From IMG/VR virus record IMGVR_UViG_3300031963_000830, positions 1 to 25,923 of that record: a stretch of DNA of 25,923 bases, one strand, 5' to 3'. Below, one piece after another: positions 7,639 to 14,581 of the stretch. The notes under the pieces are model-generated. The model saw only the letters and a program-made list of their open reading frames with translations. It did not search any database and was not told the DNA's origin. The position numbers and the translations under genes are program-made. This stretch comes from a virus. Each line of letters opens with the position of its first letter. The stretch's first letter is position 1.

Positions 7639-8931
7639 ATGGCTGAGAAAAATAAATCAATTATTGAAAGCGCATTATTGGATGCTAAAAGAATCCAAGA
7701 AGCACTTAACGCCAACACAAAAGAAATACTTCGTAGCGTAGCGCTAGAAGAAATTGATGGACTAGTGAAAGAATCTTTGGGAGAAGGTTATGTTGAAGAA
7801 GATGCTGATGAAGATGAAGAAGTTGCTGATGTTGAAATCACTGATGAGCCAGAAGCTGGTGAAGAAGGTGAAGATGAGACTGAAGAACTTGATGATGACT
7901 CTGAAGACTCCGAAGAAGGTGATGACCTAGAAGGTGATGACGATATTAGTATGAGTGCTGTAGCACTTGGTGGAGATGATGAGGAAGTTGAGGATTTAAC
8001 TCAAGCGTCTGACGATGATGTTATTTCGGTTTACAAAAAGTTAACTGGGGATGACACTATCGAAGTTGTTGTTGACGATGAAACAGGAGACATCAAATTA
8101 ACTGTTAATGAGCCAGGTGAATTTATGATTAAAACTGGGGCTGAAGAAGCTGAAGTTGAAGATGAATTTGATACTGATGAAGTTGGTGGTGATGATGAAA
8201 CTGAAGAAGTTGACGAAGTTATGTATGAAATCGCACTTGAAGAAATGGAAAACATCGATGGTATTAAAGCACCTATTGGTGATAATACAGGTGATAACTT
8301 AGCTGGTGGTTTTGATGCTGACCAAGCATATGCTCACGCTGAAGGCGAAATGGTAATGTCTGAAGGTGAAGAAATTGCTGAAGTTGAAGAAACTATGGAA
8401 GAAGGTGAAGAAACCATGGAAGAATCTAATGTTAGAGCCTTAAATAATGGTAGAAACCAATCATTAAAACCAAGTACTTTCCCTGACGAAAGAAGGGGTG
8501 GTAGAGTTGATGAAAGTGCGAACAAATATAATACATTGTTAACTGAAGCTAAAGAATTAAGAGGTAAAAATGAAGAATACAAACAAGCTCTTAAGCAATT
8601 TAGAACAATGTTAGCAGAAACAGTTGTATTTAACTCTAACTTAACTTATGTAACTAAGTTATTCATGGAGCATTCTACAACTAAAGAGGAAAAACAAGAA
8701 ATCTTAAAAAGATTTGATAATGAAGTTTCTACTCTTAAAGAATCAAAAAGGTTATATAAATCAATCGCTAGTGAATTGACTTCTAGAAAGCCAATGAATG
8801 AGTCAGTTGAAAGAAAATTTAATAATGAAGTTTCAAGCGGTATGTCAAAACAATTAAATGAGTCTACTGCTTACATCGACAAAGAAACTCAAAGAATAAA
8901 AGACTTAATGAGTAGAGTCGAGAAAAGATAA
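7639..8931 (+). CDS. Prohead core scaffolding protein (T4 gp22-like)
   Basis: Internal scaffold around which the capsid shell assembles; normally degraded by the prohead protease. The call rests on its place between protease and major capsid genes and on composition. It has a helical N-terminus (1-50), a very acidic region (about 52-118 and 130-265, rich in Asp/Glu), then a helical Lys/Glu-rich C-terminal third typical of gp22. At 430 residues it is longer than T4 gp22 (about 269) because of the acidic block. LLTEA at 300-304 matches the putative protease sites in the portal tail and capsid protein. It has its own leader with a possible late promoter. Direct sequence similarity to gp22 cannot be judged by eye, so the functional call is strong but contextual. 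Confidence 0.88.
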   Translation: MAEKNKSIIESALLDAKRIQEALNANTKEILRSVALEEIDGLVKESLGEGYVEEDADEDEEVADVEITDEPEAGEEGEDETEELDDDSEDSEEGDDLEGDDDISMSAVALGGDDEEVEDLTQASDDDVISVYKKLTGDDTIEVVVDDETGDIKLTVNEPGEFMIKTGAEEAEVEDEFDTDEVGGDDETEEVDEVMYEIALEEMENIDGIKAPIGDNTGDNLAGGFDADQAYAHAEGEMVMSEGEEIAEVEETMEEGEETMEESNVRALNNGRNQSLKPSTFPDERRGGRVDESANKYNTLLTEAKELRGKNEEYKQALKQFRTMLAETVVFNSNLTYVTKLFMEHSTTKEEKQEILKRFDNEVSTLKESKRLYKSIASELTSRKPMNESVERKFNNEVSSGMSKQLNESTAYIDKETQRIKDLMSRVEKR

Positions 8932-8963
8932 TAACAATAAAAAAAAAGAAAAAATAAAAAATT

Positions 8964-10769
8964 ATGTCACAATTTTTAAATTCTGGACAAGTTGGTAACA
9001 TCGGATTAAACCACATGAAAGAAATCCGTAAACAAACACAACAAAAATGGGAATCTTTAGGATTCTTGGAAGGTCTTAAAGGACACATCAAAGAGAACGT
9101 TGCTCAATTATATGAAAACCAAGCAACTTCAATCTTAACTGAAGCTACTGATGCAACATCATCTGGTTCTTTCGAAACTGTAGTTTTCCCAATCGTGAGA
9201 AGAGTATTCTCTAAATTATTAGCTAACGATGTAGTATCTGTACAAGCTATGAACATGCCAATCGGTAAATTGTTCTTCTTCGTACCTCAAACTTCTTCAA
9301 GAGTTGATGCTAACGGTAACGCTGGTGATGATTACGCTACAATTCCTTACGGAACAACTTATTCTGCACACACAGGTATGGGTGACCAATTACCAAGTTG
9401 TGTTCAGCCAGTTGATGGATGTACTGTTACTCCATTCGCAGCTAAAAACTTATACGATATCTTCTACAACGATGGTATGTTTGATAACTCAAAAGGTACT
9501 TTAACTATCGCAGTTGGTACAGGTGTATTAAAAACTTTAGGTACTAACGGTACTTTCACAACTATCGCTAACTTCGCAGCTGCTCCATTGGCAACTGACG
9601 GTACTTTAAGAAACTTAATCGTTGCTGTTTCTGGTTTCTCAGCTGTTAACGCTGGTAGATTAACTGGTCCAGATGGAAACGAAATGGACACTGAAGCATT
9701 CTTAGCATCTTTAATCGTTGTTAACGGAGCTGGTGAAGCTTTAGTTGACCAAGATGGTGAAACAGTTATTGCTAATGGTGCATCAATTCCATTCAGATTA
9801 GTAACTCAAAAATATGGTAGAGGTATCGTTGATTACAATGATATTTGTGATGCTGTTGGTGTTATGTACATCGAATTAGATTTAACTCATCCAGCTGTAA
9901 CTACATCTACTTATGATGGTTACACAGGTATCGTATCTGGTGCATCTAGCACATTAGTTTCATTAGTTGCTAGTGATTTAGATATCGCATGGGGTCGTTA
10001 CGATTCATTAGAATTAGAAACTGAAATGGGTGAGGTATCATTCAAATTGGATGAAGTAGTTGTTTCTGTTGAAGAAAGAAAATTAAGAGCTACATGGTCT
10101 CCAGAATTAGCACAAGATGTTAGTGCATTCCACAACATCGATGCTGAAGCTGAATTAACTGCAATGCTTTCTGAGCAAGTTGCTGCTGAAATCGACCGTG
10201 AAATCTTAAGAGACTTAAGAAAAGCTGCTGCATGGCAATTAAGATGGGATTACAACGGATGGAGAAAAGCTTCTTCTGCTGCATCACCATACACTCAAAA
10301 AGACTGGAATCAAACTTTAATCACTAGAGTTAACCAAATTTCAGCACAAATTCACAAATCAACTCTTAGAGGTGGTGCTAACTTTATCGTAGTATCTTCT
10401 GAAATCTCTGCAATCATGGATGATTTAGAATACTTCCACGTAAGTGATGCTAACCCAGAGCAAGACCAATACAACATGGGTATTGAAAGAATCGGTTCAT
10501 TAAGCGGACGTTACCAAGTGTATCGTGACCCATATGCACCATTCTACTCAATGATTATCGGTCATAAAGGAAAATCATTGTTAGATACAGGTTACATCTA
10601 CGCACCATACGTGCCAATGCAACTTACTCCTACAATGTACAATCCGTTTAACTTTGCACCTGTAAAAGGTATCATGACGAGATATGCAAAAAAGGTGGTC
10701 AACAATCGCTTCTACGGGCATGTAAGAGTTGATGGTGTACCTACATTTAACGTTAATGAATTAAGATAA
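8964..10769 (+). CDS. Major capsid protein (T4 gp23-like)
   Basis: The main shell protein, HK97 fold, 601 residues (T4 gp23 is 521). The N-terminus has the gp23 pattern: QQKWESLGFLEGLKG (26-40), NVAQLYENQA (45-54), then ILTEA (57-61). Cleavage after E60 would correspond to T4 maturation after Glu65. The FETVVFPIVRRVFSKLLANDVVSVQAM segment (70-96) and the C-terminal region with RWDYNGW and DPYAPFYSMIIGHKG are also gp23-like. About residues 110-340 are more divergent and contain the extra length. Codon use differs from the neighbours, with many AAC, ATC, TTC and TAC codons, as expected for a very highly expressed gene. ATG behind an A-rich leader; a strong terminator follows. Confidence 0.96.
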   Translation: MSQFLNSGQVGNIGLNHMKEIRKQTQQKWESLGFLEGLKGHIKENVAQLYENQATSILTEATDATSSGSFETVVFPIVRRVFSKLLANDVVSVQAMNMPIGKLFFFVPQTSSRVDANGNAGDDYATIPYGTTYSAHTGMGDQLPSCVQPVDGCTVTPFAAKNLYDIFYNDGMFDNSKGTLTIAVGTGVLKTLGTNGTFTTIANFAAAPLATDGTLRNLIVAVSGFSAVNAGRLTGPDGNEMDTEAFLASLIVVNGAGEALVDQDGETVIANGASIPFRLVTQKYGRGIVDYNDICDAVGVMYIELDLTHPAVTTSTYDGYTGIVSGASSTLVSLVASDLDIAWGRYDSLELETEMGEVSFKLDEVVVSVEERKLRATWSPELAQDVSAFHNIDAEAELTAMLSEQVAAEIDREILRDLRKAAAWQLRWDYNGWRKASSAASPYTQKDWNQTLITRVNQISAQIHKSTLRGGANFIVVSSEISAIMDDLEYFHVSDANPEQDQYNMGIERIGSLSGRYQVYRDPYAPFYSMIIGHKGKSLLDTGYIYAPYVPMQLTPTMYNPFNFAPVKGIMTRYAKKVVNNRFYGHVRVDGVPTFNVNELR

Positions 10770-10790
10770 TCTCTTATAAATCAATAACTT

Positions 10791-10820
10791 AAAAGTCTAA
10801 TCGAAAGGTTAGACTTTTTT
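10791..10820 (+). terminator. Rho-independent terminator after the capsid gene
   Basis: A 10-bp perfect stem, AAAAGTCTAA (10791-10800) with TTAGACTTTT (10809-10818). The top can close further through T-G and C-G pairs onto a GAAA tetraloop. A T-rich tail follows. It ends the head operon proper. Confidence 0.9.
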
Positions 10821-10860
10821 GTTGTTATAAAGTTTTATTTAATAATAATCGATTTAATGG

Positions 10861-10891
10861 TTGACTTATTAAAGTAATATTCGTACCTTTG
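10861..10891 (+). promoter_or_regulatory. Bacteroidetes-type host promoter
   Basis: TTGAC (10861-10865) and TACCTTTG (10884-10891) match the -33 (TTTG/TTG) and -7 (TAnnTTTG) elements known for the Bacteroidetes primary sigma factor, with 20 bases between TTG and TA. It lies 15 bases ahead of the HNH gene ATG at 10907. This is the best host clue in the window. Confidence 0.85.
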
Positions 10892-10906
10892 TAAAAAAAA
10901 AGATAT

Positions 10907-11590
10907 ATGAGTAAGAAAATAGTGTTAACAACAGAGCAAATTAATGAATGTATTAATCTATACGTAAACGAATTAATGGGTACACCATCAATAAGTAAAA
11001 AGATGGGTATACATAAAACAATTGTGATTAGAACATTAAAGGAGAATAATATTGAACTTGGACCTTCTGGTCGAAGAAATATTGGTGGTAAATCAGTTTC
11101 CGATAAGAAATATCGTGAAAAAAATAAAGATAAACTAAATGAATACCATAAACAATGGTCAAAATTAAAACGTAAAGAATTACGTGAATATCATTCAACA
11201 TGGAGAAATAATAATCGAGAACATGTAAATGAGAAGACTAGATTATGGTATTTAAATAGACGAAGAACTGACCCAAGTTTTAGATTAAAATGTAATACTA
11301 GGACGGCTGTGTGGACATGTCTTAAAGAGCGTGATATTGCTAAATATCGTTCTACATTCGAATTATTAGGGTATACGTTAGAAGAACTAATAGCTCATTT
11401 AGAGAAACAGTTCACAGAGGGTATGACATGGGATAACTATGGTGAGTGGCATGTTGACCATAAGATACCAATGAGTAGTTTTCAATTTGAGACTACTGAT
11501 GATAGAGAGTTTAAATTATGTTGGTGTTTGGATAATCTTCAACCGTTGTGGGGACCAGATAATTTGAGTAAAGGAACTAAATTTTTATAG
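10907..11590 (+). CDS. HNH homing endonuclease
   Basis: A 227-residue free-standing endonuclease. The N-terminal part (about 8-50) looks like a small helix-turn-helix (LTTEQINECINLY ... PSISKKMGIHKTIVIRTLKENNI). A very basic linker (65-130) follows, then the HNH nuclease: WHVDHKIPMSSF (about 182-193) carries the His-x-Asp-His core and NLQPLWGPDNLSKG (about 211-224) supplies the asparagines. The gene sits directly behind the capsid gene and its terminator under its own host-type promoter, so it is probably expressed early and independently of late control. The stop is TAG, whereas most genes here use TAA. No frameshift or lost catalytic residue was seen. Confidence 0.92.
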   Translation: MSKKIVLTTEQINECINLYVNELMGTPSISKKMGIHKTIVIRTLKENNIELGPSGRRNIGGKSVSDKKYREKNKDKLNEYHKQWSKLKRKELREYHSTWRNNNREHVNEKTRLWYLNRRRTDPSFRLKCNTRTAVWTCLKERDIAKYRSTFELLGYTLEELIAHLEKQFTEGMTWDNYGEWHVDHKIPMSSFQFETTDDREFKLCWCLDNLQPLWGPDNLSKGTKFL

Positions 11591-11608
11591 TTTATATTGA
11601 TATTTATA
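11591..11608 (+). promoter_or_regulatory. Candidate late promoter (TATTTATA box), copy 1 of an 18-bp repeat
   Basis: TATTTATA (11601-11608) at the end of an 18-bp sequence repeated exactly at 12248-12265. The box ends 12 bases ahead of the ATG at 11621, directly behind the stop of the HNH gene. Confidence 0.5.
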
Positions 11609-11620
11609 AATAAAAGCAAT

Positions 11621-12223
11621 ATGAGAAAATTCGATAAAATAAAAAACATACAGATGGCTAATATATTGGTTGAACAAAGGTATTTAGAATATAAAGGTTT
11701 AATTAATGAGGAAGTTTCAACGGATTTATTAATGAATAAAATACCTTTTTTAAAACGTTTTGAACTTGACCCAGATTCTGATTCAAATTTTATTTTATTT
11801 ACATATAACAAAAAAGTTAAAGATGTTGAAGTTAGCAATCAATTATTTAAAAATATTTCAGTTCATTTGGGGGATTATGGTAATGAGAGTAATATTGAAA
11901 ATTTTAATGTTGATGTTGATTTTGAAATCGTATTAAGGTTTGATAATTATGGTGGTACTTATGATGTTAACTTAATACCTAATTTGCTTATTAATGTTAT
12001 AAATAAAAATGAGTTTAATATCCCAGAAAAATTTAAATCTTTTTATGTAAAATTAATTGAGCATTACGAAATAGAATACCCTAATTTAATTAAAAAAGAA
12101 TTTAGTTTACACACCCAAATAAATAATAATAATCTAGATGAAAAAATAACCGAAATAAATGAATTACTATATAAATTATCACAAAAATTAGATTTAAAAT
12201 TCGGGGAATTTAAATTATTTTAA
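11621..12223 (+). CDS. Unknown protein, possible packaged head protein
   Basis: A 200-residue protein of no recognised family. The frame opens with TTG at 11597, but that lies inside the promoter-like box; the ATG at 11621 is preferred. It has a basic helical N-terminus, MRKFDKIKNIQMANILVEQR, with an L-V-E site at 16-18 and I-N-E at 28-30, like the capsid-targeting leaders discussed for the protein at 3881. The rest is acidic mixed alpha/beta with aromatic-rich strands (about 65-140) and a C-terminal helical segment. There is no membrane segment. It is a single-gene unit, with a promoter-like box ahead and a terminator overlapping the end. The packaged-protein role is inference. Confidence 0.8.
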   Translation: MRKFDKIKNIQMANILVEQRYLEYKGLINEEVSTDLLMNKIPFLKRFELDPDSDSNFILFTYNKKVKDVEVSNQLFKNISVHLGDYGNESNIENFNVDVDFEIVLRFDNYGGTYDVNLIPNLLINVINKNEFNIPEKFKSFYVKLIEHYEIEYPNLIKKEFSLHTQINNNNLDEKITEINELLYKLSQKLDLKFGEFKLF

Positions 12224-12224
12224 A

Positions 12225-12250
12225 AAAAAAGGGTTAACCTTTTTTGTTTT
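12225..12250 (+). terminator. Rho-independent terminator
   Basis: An 8-bp stem, AAAAAAGG (12225-12232) with CCTTTTTT (12238-12245), a GTTAA loop and a GTTTT tail, starting two bases after the stop codon at 12223. Being nearly symmetrical, it could act on both strands. Confidence 0.65.
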
Positions 12251-12265
12251 ATATTGATATTTATA
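12248..12265 (+). promoter_or_regulatory. Candidate late promoter (TATTTATA box), copy 2 of the 18-bp repeat
   Basis: TATTTATA (12258-12265), in the same 18-bp context as 11591-11608, just after a terminator. It lies only 3 bases ahead of the ATG at 12269, so if it is a -10-type element the transcript would be leaderless or start inside the gene. That weakens either the promoter call or the chosen start. Confidence 0.4.
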
Positions 12266-12268
12266 GGT

Positions 12269-13729
12269 ATGAATTTGTTTATAAAAAAATTATTAAGGGA
12301 AGGTTTATTTGAAAGTATAAATTTAAATTTATCTAAACAAATAAGGTCTAAACAATTGGATGTTGATATTAACAAAACACTAGAAGATATATTTGGTAAA
12401 AACATATATCGTTTATATTATGATGTTAATACTGGTAAACAAATACAACCAACTAGGAAGGAACCTAAATTAAAATTTGATGTTGAGATTGTTGATAATT
12501 TAAATGCAGATATAGACACAATATTGAGTAAGTTGGGTTACAGCTTAGTTGATTTGGATAAAAATATAGCTAAGAGTAATAAAAACGGGCAAACTATCAA
12601 AGCAACAAAGGTTTTACAGTCATCTGACAAATTAATTTTCAAAAAATATACAGAATACCTTAGTTCAATTACAAATTCAACAATAGAATCTGAAAAATTA
12701 TATGTGGTTGTATCAAGACATTCGCACGATATTGCTAGTATGTCTAGTAAACCAAATATAGAATCTTGTGAAACACTGTCAGATTATACTGATATAAAAC
12801 AAACATTAATTGGTAAAGATGTTGATGGTGTTGAGGGTTATGGGGTGCACATATGGGATAATATACAGAGTGATGGGATTGTTTTCTATTTAATTAAAGA
12901 AGGTGATTGGAATATACAAGACCCAATTAGTAGATTTTTAGGGGCTGGTATATGTGAATTTGGTAATTCTTATCATTTTTATGGTAAATTCCACAATAAA
13001 TTTAAAAACTTTGTAATAGGTTGGGTAGAATATTATAAATCTAAGGTATTGAATCAATATACGGTTAAATCGGATAAAGATTTTTTCAATAAAAGCGTGG
13101 ATGAATTAGTCAAAATATTAAATAAAAGTATAAGTGATAATGATAATAATAAAGAATATATAATTAGAGGTTTAGTAAAAAATGATAGGTATGATGTTTT
13201 GTATGATTTAATTACTAAAACTGATTATAAATTCGATGATGAAGGTAGACCTAAACGTACTAAGGTTTTTGATTCTGGAAAGGTAAAATTTTTGGTGGAC
13301 ATGCTTAATGATATTTTTGGTTATAAAATTATTGAGAAATTTCCTAATAATATTAAGAAGCCAATCGTTGATTATGTTACATCGATTATTGATAATGATA
13401 CCTATAAATTAAAAGAAATAAATCAGTATTTTAGAAGCCCAGAAAAGGTCAAGGATTTATATATTAAACATTTTTCTAGGTATCTTAAAGATGGTAATTT
13501 ATCCAACGTTTTTTTAGATTTGTTAAAATCTAAGTTACTTACGATGTGCGATACTAATTTTATTGAAATAGGTGATATGGGTGAGTGGGCTGACCCAGAT
13601 AAATTAAATGAATATAAACGTGAATTAATTTTTTATAAAAAGAATGGTGGGTGCGATAAATTACAATCAACCAAAAAAGATATATATAATTCAATTATTG
13701 ATTATTTTGAACAAAATAAAAAAGGCTAG
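12269..13729 (+). CDS. Unknown phage protein with SRH...SC motif and capsid-targeting-like N-terminus
   Basis: A 486-residue protein. The ATG at 12269 is preferred over the TTG at 12254 inside the promoter-like box. The N-terminus, MNLFIKKLLREGLFES, is a short amphipathic helix with L-R-E (9-11) and L-F-E (13-15), possible prohead-protease sites. The middle (about 145-245) has S149-R150-H151, D154-I155, M158-S159 and S166-C167, then an aromatic beta segment (GYGVHIWDNIQSDGIVFYLIKEG). This resembles, from memory only, a recurrent motif of uncharacterised phage proteins with an SRxPxD..xMS...SC pattern. The C-terminal half is Lys/Asp-rich and helical. It is the last rightward gene, ends with TAG, and has 5 bases between its stop and that of the convergent gene. 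No enzyme can be named. Confidence 0.82.
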   Translation: MNLFIKKLLREGLFESINLNLSKQIRSKQLDVDINKTLEDIFGKNIYRLYYDVNTGKQIQPTRKEPKLKFDVEIVDNLNADIDTILSKLGYSLVDLDKNIAKSNKNGQTIKATKVLQSSDKLIFKKYTEYLSSITNSTIESEKLYVVVSRHSHDIASMSSKPNIESCETLSDYTDIKQTLIGKDVDGVEGYGVHIWDNIQSDGIVFYLIKEGDWNIQDPISRFLGAGICEFGNSYHFYGKFHNKFKNFVIGWVEYYKSKVLNQYTVKSDKDFFNKSVDELVKILNKSISDNDNNKEYIIRGLVKNDRYDVLYDLITKTDYKFDDEGRPKRTKVFDSGKVKFLVDMLNDIFGYKIIEKFPNNIKKPIVDYVTSIIDNDTYKLKEINQYFRSPEKVKDLYIKHFSRYLKDGNLSNVFLDLLKSKLLTMCDTNFIEIGDMGEWADPDKLNEYKRELIFYKKNGGCDKLQSTKKDIYNSIIDYFEQNKKG

Positions 13730-13734
13730 ATAAA

Positions 13735-14511
13735 TCATTTAAACCAATCGGTATTTGAATTTATTTTTGTTAAATTAAAACTTAAATTTCTTTCATTTGG
13801 TATTGCTAAAACATTGCTACAAATAAAATCTGATTCAAATACATTTATGGGATTATTTTTATGATTATTTATTTTAAATAATCGACTTATATGCCAATAA
13901 CAATCATAATTTTCTTGCAATAAGAAATCTAGTAATGCTGGTGAATATTCTCTATTATCATTTTCAACATATAAAATTGGCCTGTGTTTTTTTATTGTGT
14001 AATATGCACCATTTAATACATTAATTTCCATTGTTTCAACATCAATTTTCATTAGATTTAATTTATCAAATGATAAATCATCCAGTCTAATTTGATTTAC
14101 GTTAATACCGTTCTTTTCTGATAATCTTATACCACCAAAATTATTTGGTTTTGTATAATCTAATATTGGAACATTTATTACTTTTTGACTATCACCAACA
14201 GCTAAGTTATATGTTTCAACATTGCGCATATTGTTTATTGCTACATTGCCACAAAGTATTCTAAATATTTCTGGTTGTGGTTCAAAAGAAATAACCTTAC
14301 CATCAAAACCAACCATTTTACTAAATGGTAATGTCATCAAGCCAATATTTGCACCTATGTCTAATACAACATCATTTTTATTTATTAGTGATGATAATAA
14401 AATTATTTCATCATCACAATATTCACCATATTCGGATATACAATTACCAATGTAATAATCATTGGAATTATAAATCACTTTACCATATTTGTATTCAGAT
14501 ATTATATTCAT
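13735..14511 (-). CDS. FkbM-family SAM-dependent methyltransferase
   Basis: A 258-residue Rossmann-fold methyltransferase. Motif I is LDIGANIG (50-57), followed by the acidic strand end ISFEPQP (74-80), LAVGD (103-107) and the FkbM signature KIDVETME (155-162, usually KIDVEGxE). The family typically O-methylates sugars or glycan precursors using S-adenosylmethionine. It is oriented leftward but separated from the tail cluster by a terminator, with its own possible promoter, so it looks like an independently expressed accessory gene at the strand switch. Together with the two glycosyltransferases further right it may decorate a glycan on virion or host surface, which is inference. ATG start; TGA stop, unlike the TAA of most neighbours. 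Confidence 0.92.
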   Translation of the reverse strand: MNIISEYKYGKVIYNSNDYYIGNCISEYGEYCDDEIILLSSLINKNDVVLDIGANIGLMTLPFSKMVGFDGKVISFEPQPEIFRILCGNVAINNMRNVETYNLAVGDSQKVINVPILDYTKPNNFGGIRLSEKNGINVNQIRLDDLSFDKLNLMKIDVETMEINVLNGAYYTIKKHRPILYVENDNREYSPALLDFLLQENYDCYWHISRLFKINNHKNNPINVFESDFICSNVLAIPNERNLSFNLTKINSNTDWFK

Positions 14512-14515
14512 AATA

Positions 14516-14523
14516 CAAATATA
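14516..14523 (-). promoter_or_regulatory. Possible Bacteroidetes -7 box for the methyltransferase gene
   Basis: On the minus strand TATATTTG fits TAnnTTTG perfectly and lies 4 bases ahead of the ATG. No clear TTG element is present at the right distance upstream. If used, the transcript would be nearly leaderless. Confidence 0.45.
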
Positions 14524-14529
14524 CTAATA

Positions 14530-14560
14530 AAAAACAAAAAATGGGGCATTTAGCCCCATT
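14530..14560 (-). terminator. Rho-independent terminator of the leftward tail cluster
   Basis: An 8-bp GC-rich stem, AATGGGGC (14540-14547) with GCCCCATT (14553-14560), loop ATTTA. On the minus strand it is followed by TTTTTGTTTTTTATT. It separates the tail/baseplate cluster from the methyltransferase gene. Confidence 0.92.
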
Positions 14561-14581
14561 ATATAGTTAACTCAGTTATTT

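Noticed and set aside
8031-8582. Two Ser-rich antisense frames in the scaffold gene
   Set aside because: They are complements of the GAA/GAT-rich acidic block.
10907-12223. HNH endonuclease and the 200-residue protein are in the same frame across a TAG at 11588, as at 19467
   Set aside because: The second gene has its own ATG, an A-containing leader and a promoter-like box between, so two genes explain it; equal frame has a one-in-three chance.
12254-12268. TTG start adding 5 residues to the 486-residue protein
   Set aside because: It lies within the 18-bp promoter-like repeat; the ATG at 12269 gives a leader peptide like those of other candidate packaged proteins.
13730-13760. Possible terminator at the convergent gene ends
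   Set aside because: Only about 4 pairs with mismatches could be formed; no stable stem seen.
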